64,000 nucleotides of DNA from Reticulascus tulasneorum (lineage: Eukaryota > Ascomycota > Sordariomycetes > Glomerellales > Reticulascaceae). Numbering within the stretch: the first letter of the stretch is position 1; each line of letters opens with the position of its first letter. Location of the stretch: positions 558,001-622,000 of the forward strand of contig LSAX01000001.1 in assembly GCA_001557505.1 (NCBI GenBank), written 5' to 3'. A program made the position numbers and the translations under genes. The notes beneath the pieces were generated by a model, which ran no database searches, was not told the DNA's origin, and worked only from the letters and a program-made list of their open reading frames with translations. This document shows positions 9,595 to 20,200 of this stretch, piece after piece.

Positions 9595-11427
9595 AATGCA
9601 GGGTCAGTCACACCTCAATCATAGTCACTGGCTTGAATGGCTGTCCTTGATCGAGAGATGGAAACAGAGAAGCACCTCAAGAATGGCGTACGAGGGATGA
9701 ATGTGCTACTGGCTAGATGCAGCTGTCTGTTTACTTAAGTAACTTAGTACTAGAAGTATGCGCGTGATTCGTGGCACAATCTATTGCATCTGTTGCTGCC
9801 AGCGCATCTTATTGAAGGCCAGGGCATGGCTTGTTTCATCATATGATATCCTTCTAGCTTTGCCTCTGCTCTAAGGGTTAATGCCCTCTTCAATATGAAT
9901 CTGAACCACCACAGAGTCCTGTCCCTGCTCTCGAGCATCAGGGTTGTGACTTCGAGTAGTTCGAGAATTCTGGCAGGGTTGTAGGAATATTTGTCTTCAA
10001 TTGAGTGAACTGTCTACAAATCGAAAGGGAGTTCATCAGGTTTGACATTTGATAGGATGAACATTAGATATCGGGTTTCTCACTGCTTTACCGCGCTCGG
10101 TTGTAAGTTGCCGTCAAAGTTTCAGTCTTTCTTTTCTATACAGGATTGGTGCTTGTCTGTGTGCCCAACTGCGACGCCCTCGGTATCACATCCTTTACAA
10201 TAGACACTGGAGGTTGATCCTGGTCGCCATGTTGCGTGTAAAAACATGATCGAATGTTGCGAGCAATTCCCAACTACGACTTGATGGGAGTGAAAAGAAA
10301 TTTTAGAGATTCACATTGTCCGGTTTCTACGTTATTTCAAGCACTTCAAGGCTCGACTCCTGCTACAAGGAGCCTGCAAAAGTTGGTGGCAAATTCGTGG
10401 CATGCTCTTCGAGGATTCACTAAACGTGCCTTCGCAACCATGCCTACTTTATTTACAGAACGAATGGGAAGGTACACTTTGAAATGCGTCCACAACACCC
10501 ATACTTGCTATTACTCACATTCGGAAAATATTTCTTCATCCCATATCATCATCATCTGAACATGCCCCGCAGCAAGAAAAGACCACGCCTAGATAACCAC
10601 GACCAACTTGTCCTGGAGCTCCTCACCCCTTATCAGGGCCCTGGCAACCCTGGGGAGGGGTTGAGCGATGCTCAATTCAAAGATTTATTAGACCTTCCCG
10701 CTCCCGACGGGATCACCTTCCTCTTCCTTCTTGACGAAACCACCACCACCTCCACCATCACCGCCATCTGCTCCTCCTCCTCCTCCTCCCCCACCTCCCC
10801 CACACCTCAATGAGGCATTGATCCTGCGGACTTTGGGGTGTTTTTTGTTTGTTTTTCTTTTGGGATTGGTGCTCTTTGCTCTGCTTTGCCTCTGCTCTAA
10901 AGCCTCTACTTGAGTCCAGATTCGGTTCGCCTGTCCCTCGACCATCAATGCTGTTTGTCACCCAACTCCTATCGTCACTCTTATATATCTATGAGTTCCC
11001 TATCATTACGCATCTGTATTAATGCTTCGATTACCAATGGATTATGCACAATTTCATTTCACCTATGCACGTTTGTCATCTGGAACTTCGGATAGTCCTC
11101 TATTGGACACACTTTGGGTAAAATTGTATCCAGCTTGCCTCGACACCACTTATCATATACACTTTTCAATCTAGTGTCATACCTTATATCTCCAATGCCC
11201 AAGCCTCTAACCAGAAAGTAATGTGAATATTGAATCCTGCCATCCATCCTGCTCCCGTCTCCAGACAGTGCACTCGTCACCAGTCGCCTCAACCTCTGAC
11301 AATTTCTCTACGCACAATCACAATATGTTCTGGGAATCAACCAAAGTCCGGGAAAAGGTCTATCAGCACTTAGTCAATTTCTGTGGTATATTTGAATCGC
11401 TATAGGGAGTACTTTGAATGGAACAAT
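9595..11427. other. Intergenic with short low-complexity frame
   Basis: No firm gene. A frame at 10562-10813 starts MPRSKKRPRLDNHDQL and ends in a Ser/Thr/Pro run caused by TCC/ACC triplets at 10738-10805; it could be a small gene or noise. Two copies of an 18-mer, GCTTTGCCTCTGCTCTAA, lie at 9857-9874 and 10883-10900; a third, partial copy is in the repeat that follows. Confidence 0.35.
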
Positions 11428-11538
11428 GGGCACTAAGCAAGCTTTGCCTCTGCTCTATGCAGCTGTGGTCTGAGAGACACAACGGGCGCCAAGTAAGTTT
11501 TGCATCCGTTGTATGTGACTGTGGCTTGGGAGTCACAT
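11428..11538. repeat. Two diverged 56-bp tandem units
   Basis: Unit 1 starts at 11428 (GGGCACTAAGCAAGCTTTGC) and unit 2 at 11484 (GGGCGCCAAGTAAGTTTTGC). They align over their full length, through CTGTGG near the middle to GACACA or GTCACA at the end. Many of the differences are C/T or G/A. Confidence 0.7.
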
Positions 11539-12175
11539 CATAATGACAACACTGTCCAGTCACATACCCAGCGCTTCGTCAAGCTGCTTGAACATTTATA
11601 TTGCTTGAAACACTTAATTTAGGATACGAAAACATGGCACTTTACACTCCTACATTGGAAGCTTTGGAGAAAAGAAGATTGGAATGAGAATGGTCTTGGA
11701 CAAAGGAAACTGGGAAAGATTGAGAAAGACGGGACTTGGAGGAGACACAAAGAGGAGGGTAGCCTGAGGACTTGGTTGGGACTAAATATCCTTCTTTAAC
11801 TAGTCTATTTGGAATTCTTTCGCTGGTCGATCGTTAGTAAAGCGAATATCGACCTGCACACTGCTCTAGTGATAGGTGCCGGGCATCATTCTCCCTGTTG
11901 ATTGCCAAGAAATTGGACCAGGGCCATCTCAAACCAGGGCAAAAGCTGCAATTGGCTCGCAGACCATCAGCTGGTTAGCTGCCTTGCGATGTATACCTCC
12001 CGACCTCCCCTGCCTATTACCCACTCGGCGCTTTGGTATTGGTATCGCAGTGCCTTTTGCTTATGCAGACAGAAATTGGAGTTTTCTCAAAGCAGAGGCC
12101 CAAAACAGAGGAGATACAATTAATGTCTTGGATAAATGAACTTGGCCAAAACAGTTGAGTGGGGCAAAAAAAACA
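11539..12175. other. Intergenic
   Basis: Nothing recognisable beyond chance frames. The part near 12090-12115 has partial reverse matches to the 9857 18-mer core (CAAAGCAGAGGC). Confidence 0.35.
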
Positions 12176-12262
12176 TGCCTGGATTAGGGATCGAACCTAA
12201 GACCTTGGCATATCCGGGAAAGATTTTACGAGTGCCACGCTCTACCACTGAGCTATACAGGC
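12176..12262 (-). tRNA. tRNA-Thr (anticodon CGT), with intron
   Basis: Read on the minus strand, the sequence folds as a complete cloverleaf: acceptor GCCTGTA / TCCAGGC, D arm GCTC-AGTGGTA-GAGC, anticodon stem TGGCA / TGCCA with loop CTCGTAA, T arm TTAGG-TTCGATC-CCTAA, discriminator A. The anticodon CGT is at 12228-12230. A 15-nt intron at 12212-12226 sits at the canonical place, one base 3' of the anticodon. A-box and B-box (GGTTCGATCCC) promoter elements are intact. The acceptor stem has one T-C mismatch at pair 6-67. Confidence 0.93.
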
Positions 12263-13619
12263 GGTCTGCATTTTCAATTTGGCGCTTAAAAGGTAATAAA
12301 TATTCCACTGCAATGAAAATAGATCACAGCACCAGCTGCCCCCTTCACAGAACTTTCTCATGCTTATGAAATCATACGACTTTCATTTTACCTTATAGCA
12401 TCATTCATAAGTATGGTACATGTAAGATAAACATGTTTGAGGGCTGATGTTTGTCGTTACGCTTATAGGGATGGCTCGCTGGAGACACTCGTCCCAGAGG
12501 TTTAAAAAATCATGGTTGATGGAGAAGAACAATAACTCGGTATCGGTCTACCTGTTCGTATCTTCATTGCGCCCAGGCTATCGAATAGCAACGTTGACTA
12601 CAGCTGCAGATGGTGTTGCTAGTTCCGTATGTAGAACATTATCTGCCGCCCCACGAGAGGCAACTACATATAGTATTTAAATTATCCGCCATGTTGAAAC
12701 GGACTCCCAGCTTCATTGTCGGACATCTCAAGGTTAACTTAAAGCTGTGTTGTATAGGGCTTGGAACACAACCTATCTCGCTCTATTTGACAGTTACTCG
12801 GGTTTCCAAATCCTCTTCCTCATCAGAAGACCATTAGACCAGAAGTGCCGGGAGTTCAGAGAAACGAATAGTTGGATTCCGTGACGACCAATTTCCGTTA
12901 GCTAGTCACCATCTCTCCAAGTTTGTTTTAATTACTTAAGTAGCAGCTTTAGTCTCAATTTAAAGCAGCCATCTCTCTATGCCGTGCTTCATCCTCACTC
13001 CTACGCGTCAGTGAGATCGACCAGCAATGACATTCAATTACATTGGATTTTGAGAATATAAATCTCAGATTACCTAGGGGAAGTTACGTCTTGACCGTCT
13101 CTAAAATTTGATGCAAACCTTGGTAGCACAACGGCGCACCCCACGCCTCGTACTTGCGTATGACAGCTCTCTATTGATCTTCGTGGACATGAGGACGACC
13201 TAATATCAGACTGCTCATGTGATCGCGGTCTATGTGAGACTCTGTGCCTTTGTAAGACAGTCGACTGTGGTTCATTGCAATCATTCATCAGCTGTCAAAG
13301 ACTTGGCGCACAATGTCGCTCTTGCCTCTACTAAGAAGGAAAGAAACTCACCATATTAAAAACCTGTCTTCACAAACCTTCTGGGTTCATTTACACGGAC
13401 ACCTTCGTCTCAGCTTACCCACACAATGCTACATCTGTCACTCTGACTTCGCGCAACTAAGACGAAGAGTCGCATGGTGGGATTAATGACCAAGTCAGCT
13501 CCAGACATCACATTCACGTCTCGATCCTGGTCACCAAAATTCTCTTTCAACCAAATACTAGGGATATTCCAGCACTCCTATCCTTGAACTGAAAAGACCA
13601 TTCTCACAAAACCGCCAAT
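12263..13619. other. Intergenic upstream of the first acyltransferase
   Basis: Only short frames on both strands, none with domain signal. CT/CA-rich sequence just before 13620 resembles a fungal leader. Confidence 0.4.
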
Positions 13620-15131
13620 ATGGAGTCTAGCATCACTCTCAATACACGGTTGCCATTAACGGTTCTAGACCAGGTTGCTCCTCGGATCTATGTTAGAACG
13701 ATCTTCATCTTCTCTTTCCCTGACCTCGAGAAGGTTCCAGAGGCTGTCAAACACCTCGCAGAATGTTTTCGAGACACTTTCAGCCGGTGGCCATTTCTAT
13801 TTGGCAGCATCGGTCCTTCTATCCAAGATAGTCGGCATCTCGAGCTAGTCTATTCGCTAGACCCACAGAATGGGGACGTCTCCTCAAGGTCAGAACTCTT
13901 CAAGCACCAGATTTTGACTGACAAAGAGTTTGGCTGGTCGTTCGAAAAATTGGTAGAGAACGGTATGCCACCGACTGCCATGAACAAGGATGTGCTTTCG
14001 CTCTCTCCAGAGCACCCGAAGCCTGGAAATTCTTATCCTCCAGTCACGCTGCAAGCAACTTTCCTAGAGAGTGGCGGCTTGTTTCTCTGTTTCTCAACTC
14101 ATCACACCATCTTCGATGGCGGGTTTATTCGAGTTTTTCTGGAGGGATTCACAGGTCATGTGTCGGGATGCATCGAGAGGGAGCTTGATCGTAAGTTCTC
14201 CGATACCTTTGAAAAAGACAGGTATTGAGATGATTATACTAATTAGAGCTTTTGACTACCAGAGAGGCACACATTCGAGCAATGCAAGATACCATATATC
14301 GACAACCAACATCTCCCTGAATATGACTTCTGCCCCCAGCCGCCACAAAAGCCCATCTCGGATGCACGATGCCGAATCCTAACATTTGGCGCTTCCATGA
14401 TTGGAAAGCTTCACGATGAGGTCTTGAAGGATATCCGAATTGCATGGGGACAAGATGCCTTTGTCTCGACACTGGACACTATATGCGGACTCATTTGGCT
14501 ATACGTTACTCGAGCTCGCCTCCCCAACTTGTCGCTTGATGACGCAACATCGTTTACCACAGCTGCCGATGCAAGGCGCAGACTTCGGCCTCCAATTGAC
14601 GAGGGCTGCTTTGGCAATATTTATTGCCAGGTGGCAGCTAGTGCAACCGTGGGCGATATTATCTGGAGCACGGGAGTAGATCTGGACAACAGAGATGGAA
14701 GACTGCCCCCTGCATCCATAGCCGATGTGTCTGGTGCGGCATGGCGTATCCGCAGAGCCGTCGAGCAACTCAAGCAGCCAGAATATATCCCTCGGCGCAT
14801 CGGTCTTGCGGCATCGCTGGCAGATCCTACTCAAGAGAGTATCGCTTTCAAGCGCGCCTTAAAGCCTGAGTCTACCGGTCTGGGTTGTTCTGTATGGGCT
14901 CACATGGGGGCAGATCTTGACTTCTGCATTCCAGGCACGGTAAGCGGCAAGGCGGACTGGATTCGGAAGACGTGGTCGGCCAACGCTGGGTCGGTAAATG
15001 TTTTACAGCGCCGAGGTGTTACGAAAGGCAATGCAGCCTGGGAGGTCTTGTTGGCTCTGGAGAAGGATGAGTTGGACCGGGTTTGCCATCCCCAGGAACT
15101 AGGTCAATACTTGATCCAAATTACAGAGTAA
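13620..15131 (+). CDS. BAHD-type acyltransferase A (PF02458 family)
   Basis: Exons 13620-14190 and 14263-15131 join in phase 1 (GTAAGT donor, ACTAAT branch, ACCAG acceptor) to give 479 residues, usual for fungal members of the trichothecene-3-O-acetyltransferase-like family. These soluble enzymes move an acyl group from CoA to a hydroxyl or amine. The catalytic HxxxD is H162-T-I-F-D166. The second family motif region, usually DFGWG, is represented by DLDFCIPGTVSGKADWIRK near the C-terminus, so the Gly-Trp core is altered, as in many fungal members. It is transcribed toward the polyketide synthase 2.1 kb downstream; a second acyltransferase lies on the other side. A tailoring role on the polyketide is inferred from position only. 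Confidence 0.88.
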
Positions 15132-15296
15132 GTTGCATAGATAGAACGACTTCGCTAGCCAACCTCGGCAATGAATGTAAAGTAATCAATTTGAAGACTC
15201 TAAGTGATTGGTCCCTAACCTCAACAACTACCACGCTTACTACGACGACCAAGTTTCACATAGAGGGCTGTGTTGACAACGACGAGGATAACGACC

Positions 15297-15330
15297 ATAT
15301 TCACTGCAATATTCACTGCAACATCCAGTG
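15297..15330. repeat. Short copy of the 12-bp minisatellite
   Basis: On the minus strand this reads GTTGCAGTGAATATTGCAGTG, two to three units of the 4530-4765 family. The triplet-rich flank (GTTGACAACGACGAGG) also resembles the 4871-4890 flank, including a shared GTCAACACAG on opposite strands. Confidence 0.65.
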
Positions 15331-16940
15331 TTATCTCGTCAGCTGTTATTGTGGATAACTCATTGTTGGCTGTTTGCAGTTATCACGCAAAGGATCGATG
15401 GCCATGGGACACGCAAGAACACTTGTGAATCTTTGACTTCTCAACGAAAAAGTTATTGTTTGGGTTCGTGATCTTCCTAAACTGGCTTGATCTCGGTTCA
15501 AGGACGCATTTCTTCCCGCCCATGGCCCTTTTTCGCGGAATACATTCCCGTAAGCGAGTTGAGAGAGGATTCATCGACACCATGGTAGAGATGCCACCCA
15601 GAGAGGGGCCGAAGAAAAGTATATCTCTGCCCGCCATGGCGCTGCTGCCTTCGTGGCGAACCTAATCGATAAGCTTGGTCCTCCCAGGCTTGGCTAATTT
15701 TCGGATAGCGAACCTGCTGCTGATACCCATGAAGCGGCTACGGGCTCAAATCTTGCATTCTGAGCGGACCGACACATCTAGAAGAACTTGACATGGAACG
15801 GGCCAGGACTATTCATTGAGTAGTATGAAACGGGAGTAAGAGCACTTATTGTGCACAGAGGTGGCCGTTTTGCACTTGCACTTGACACCTAGGGACTTTT
15901 GAATATCTGTTGTGGTTATCGACCCATCTGCTTTGATGGACCCAAACTCGTTAACATTTCACTCGGCGTAAATAGTATCGTGTTCCACTCACATGAATGG
16001 CGTTGTTGCAACAGGTTTGACTGGTTTCAGGAAGTAAGGAATATCGGGCTCCATGAAACTCGAGGTAGTCCCCGACGATGGATTCCGCATCTCACCGGCT
16101 AGAACAAGGCGATCCGCCCCAGCTAGCGCAGTCCTCAAATTCCTTGACAATGGTGCGAGATAGCTTGAAGTCTCTCGCGGCTTATCATTGGTTGACACAA
16201 GCGATAAACACGCGGTCCCTGCTATAGATGACCGGTGAAGTCTTATCGGAGCTGTGGGCCACGGGAGATGTGTACGGTTATCTTGCAACCTAGCAATACA
16301 CCTGAACTCTCCGTTACTAGCACTCCCGAGTCAGTTCGACTGGAAGTCCTCCGATTGGGGGAGAAAGATCTACGAAGACTTCCAACCGCGAGGTAACCTT
16401 AGCTTGATGTGGCGGATTCTCCACAAGGGGGGGTTGTCACGGCACGATCCCGTCATATTGAACGTTGGATGCCTTGCGAAGGGCTAGTAAAGGGCCTATT
16501 TTGCAAGCAGAACACATACTTCAGCAGCATTCACATCAAGTGTTTATCACAGTTTCACTAATATTAGCAACCAATTAGGGAGATATTCTCGCTTAAGGGA
16601 GGCTCCTCCAACATCCCAGCGAATCAGACTAGAGATCGTCTGGGCTAGTTACCGTATCGGGACGAAAGGCAGCCAAGCCCAATGCTATTTAGTGCAGCCT
16701 TATCTTAATTAAGGTTCGACAACTGAAAATGATTTTAACGTTCCAGGGGGTTAGAGAATATGGGTCTGGCGTGATTTGGAGGTTTCCAGGGGTTGGAATA
16801 GATTATTACAAGGGCTCACGTTATCTGTTTAGCTGCTTTCGTCGAGGAATGTTGGACTGTCTCGGGCGAATTAGTTTTCTGGTTGAAGAATGCAGGGAAG
16901 ATCCGCAGACCATATAGCTTATCACTCGGCTTGCACCATT

Positions 16941-17033
16941 ATGTTCCATAAACGGCTATGGCGGTACACTTTGCACTTGTTCCCGTACCTTGTTTATGAG
17001 TCGTGGGGCTTGGCAAGCCGCTTTATGGAACAT
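16941..17033. repeat. Imperfect inverted repeat upstream of PKS
   Basis: Left arm 16941-16960 (ATGTTCCATAAACGGCTATG) pairs with right arm 17014-17033 (CAAGCCGCTTTATGGAACAT). The first 12 bases of the arms are perfectly complementary, followed by one gap. Loop about 53 bp. It ends about 190 bp before the PKS start codon. Confidence 0.75.
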
Positions 17034-17225
17034 CGTACCACGGAGTCATGATCGGCACTACCACGAGTCTGTAGATTGCAGCAACGTCCATTTTACATAT
17101 AATGGGACTCTACCTCCTGACTCTTGCTGATTGATTCTTTCGGTTCTGTAGCTCCAATTGTCCCATCCACAACGTCAAGGTCTCTCTATACCCTCATTTT
17201 CCCCGCCCGTCTTTCGACCATCATC

Positions 17226-20200
17226 ATGACTACTCCTGCCCCCATTGCAGTGATTGGAATGGCCTGCCGCCTTCCCGGCGGCGCCAGTAGCCCAGAAGGC
17301 TTCTGGGACTTGTTGTCTCAAGGCGGCAGCGGACGGACCGAAGTCCCCGCAGACCGTTGGAACCGAGATGCATTTCAGCATTCTCATAGCAGCGAGGTGA
17401 AAGAGTCCATGCCCGTCAAGCATGGATACTTCCTACAAGAAGATATCTCCAAGTTCGACGCTCGATTCTTCAACATATTCCCCTCCGAAGCCCGCGCAAT
17501 AGACCCCCAGCAACGTATCCTTTTGGAGACAACATATGAGGCCATCGAAAATGCCGGCATCCCTATCGAGAAGATACGGGGTAGCGACACGTCAGTGTTC
17601 GTCGGCGTCTTTTGCCGCGACTACGACAGAATGGGCTACAAAGATCTAGCCGAGGCCAACAAATTCCACGTCACCGGCTCTGGCGACGCCATGGTTGCCA
17701 ACAGGATATCCTACTTGTTTGACCTCAAGGGTGCTTCTGTGACCCTGGACACGGGCTGCGTACGTTTTAAAACTCCCTTCCGCATGCCTTGAAGGTGAGC
17801 TTTTCATGTAGCTGACACATTTGAATGCATAGTCGGGCAGTCTTGTGGCTCTCCATCAAGCTTGCCAAAGCTTGCGGTTGGGAGAGTCCAACATCGCCAT
17901 TGTTGGTGGCTCACAACTTATCATCACTCCCGACCAATCAGTCATGATGAGTGCTGTTGGGTACGCGTCATCTCACATTAGGTTGCTGCACTCCATACAA
18001 GCCAAGTACTAACCTCTTGCTTAGCATGATCAACAAAGATGGCTACTGTTACACATTCGACGACAGAGGAGATGGTTATGCACGAGGCGAAGGTGTCGCA
18101 ACTATCATCCTCAAGCCTCTAGATCAAGCAATCGCAGACGGAGATAACATTCACAGTGTCATCGTCAACAGCGGGGTGAACCAGGACGGTAAGACAAACG
18201 GGATTATGCTTCCCAACGGCGATGCTCAGGCGGCTTTGATAAGGTCTGTCTATGCGGGAGTAGGACTCGATCCTGGTAACACGCTTTACATTGAAGCACA
18301 TGGAACGGTAAGCTGCTAGAACCTATTCCGGAATTCGTTCTTAGGCCTGACTAATTGTTGTAATATAGGGCACGAAAGCTGGTAAGAACCTACTTCTTGT
18401 TATTCGCACCAACCTATACGGATCTGTCTTACTAGTATACATATTGAGTGGTAAATCTAACATTACCTGATAGGCGACAAGACAGAGATTGGTTCTATCA
18501 ACAAGGTCTTCTGCGAAGAGTCCAACCGGAACACAGACCTCATTATTGGATCTGTGAAGACCAATATCGGCCACCTGGAAGCCACCAGCGGCCTCGCTGG
18601 ATTCCTCAAGTCTACTCTCGTCCTTCAACATCGGGCAGTACCCCCAAATCTGAACTTCGTCACACCCAAGGAGACAATACATCTCGATAAGAGAAAGATC
18701 AAGGTACGTGTGCAGGGAGTAGGATTTCGATATTATGTGTGGCTAATCCATTTGCAATTTCAGATCCCAACAGAGTTGACGGCGCTTCCGGGGGATGATT
18801 CAGGCGTCCTTCGCGTATCTGTCAACAGCTACGGCTACGGAGGCACGAACTGCCATGTCATTCTCGAATCCGCTCCCAAACAGGTCCACATCAATGGGGC
18901 CATCCACCACATGTCTAATGGTATCACAAACGGATATCAGAGTGACGAAGAAAGATCCTGCCCGCAGCTATTCTTGCTCAGTGCAGCTTCAGAGAAGTCA
19001 CTTGCTGCCATAGCCACCAACCTGGCAGGATGGATCGCAGCAGAGCAGCCCGACGAGACACGACTGCAGGACCTTGCCTATACCTTGGCTGAACACCGGT
19101 CGCTCCTTCCATGGAGGCGTGGTATTGTGGCGTCAGATGCTAAGCAGCTGACGGCTGAGCTTGCTGAAATGCAAAAGACCAAGCCGAAAGGAAAGGCAGC
19201 GGAAGCCACTTCGCTGACATTTGTCTTTACTGGTCAGGGTGCTCAGTGGCACGCGATGGGCCGCGAGCTTCTTTCGGACTCATGGCGGTTCAGGGAGTCC
19301 ATCGACAAGTCTGAACGCCTTCTCCGCAGTTTCGGCTGCACCTGGGACTTGGTTCAGGAGCTCTGCAAGGAGGATTCTTCCACTAGACTCGATGAGGCAG
19401 AGCTATCCCAGCCGGTCACAACAGCTCTTCAAATTGCGCTGGTTGACGTCCTGACTAGCCTGGGAGTTTCCCCAAGCAGAGTTATAGGACACAGCTCCGG
19501 CGAGATTGCTGCTGCATATACAGCCGGGGCCATGAGCCACGAGGACGCAATTGAAGTGTAAGTGCATGGTTGCGTTGCTCAAAAGAACTCTACTCGAACT
19601 AAGCTAACATAACGACAACAATAGGGCATATAGAAGAGGCCTCTGCTCAGCTCTGGCGCAAACGAGCAATGCAGTAAAGGGTTCCATGATCGCCGTCGGC
19701 CTGGGCGAACACGATGTTCAACCATACCTTCAGCGCCTGTCCAAGGGATTGGCAACCGTTGCTTGCGCAAACAGTCCCGAGAGTACGACTGTCTCGGGAG
19801 ACGAAGCTGCAATTGACGAACTCAAGGCGTTGCTCGACGACGATTCGGTTTTCGCAAGGAAGCTCAAGGTGGAGACGGCATATCACTCCCATCACATGGA
19901 GACTGTTGCCGAAGCGTACCTGAAATCGTTGTCATCCAGCCAGGAGTCCGACATCCCGAACTCTTCGGTGAAGTTCTATTCGACCGCTCATGGAATACAA
20001 AAGCTCGACGCATTCAGCGCAGAATACTGGACGCACAACTTGGTTTCCAAGGTACAGTTCAGCGACACGCTCCAGCTCCTGTGGCAAGACATTGCCACCT
20101 CTGATCCCAACTCTACTGTGGCCAACATTTTTGTTGAAATCGGTCCCCATGCGGCACTTGCCGGGCCAGTCCGGCAAACCTTGTCTCGCACTGGCACCGA

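Larger units (their letters stand above)
15132..17225. other. 2.1-kb intergenic / PKS promoter region
   Basis: Contains a short minus-oriented copy of the 12-bp minisatellite (15297-15330) with GAC/GTC triplets beside it, a coding-like but broken stretch at about 15994-16250, and an inverted repeat at 16941-17033. No intact gene is supported. Confidence 0.5.

Noticed and set aside
10060..10230. Possible two-exon peptide (MNIRYRVSHCF then GLVLVCVPNCDALG)
   Set aside because: The split reads nicely but the intron would be only about 45 bp with a poor donor, and there is no family support.
10731..10913. Pro-rich frame PPPPPPSPPSAPPPPP
   Set aside because: A by-product of TCC/ACC triplets; the ATG lies inside the low-complexity run.
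17751..17762. KS active site DTGCSGS instead of DTACSS as an inactivating change
   Set aside because: The catalytic Cys and both His motifs are intact, and this variant is common in fungal reducing synthases.
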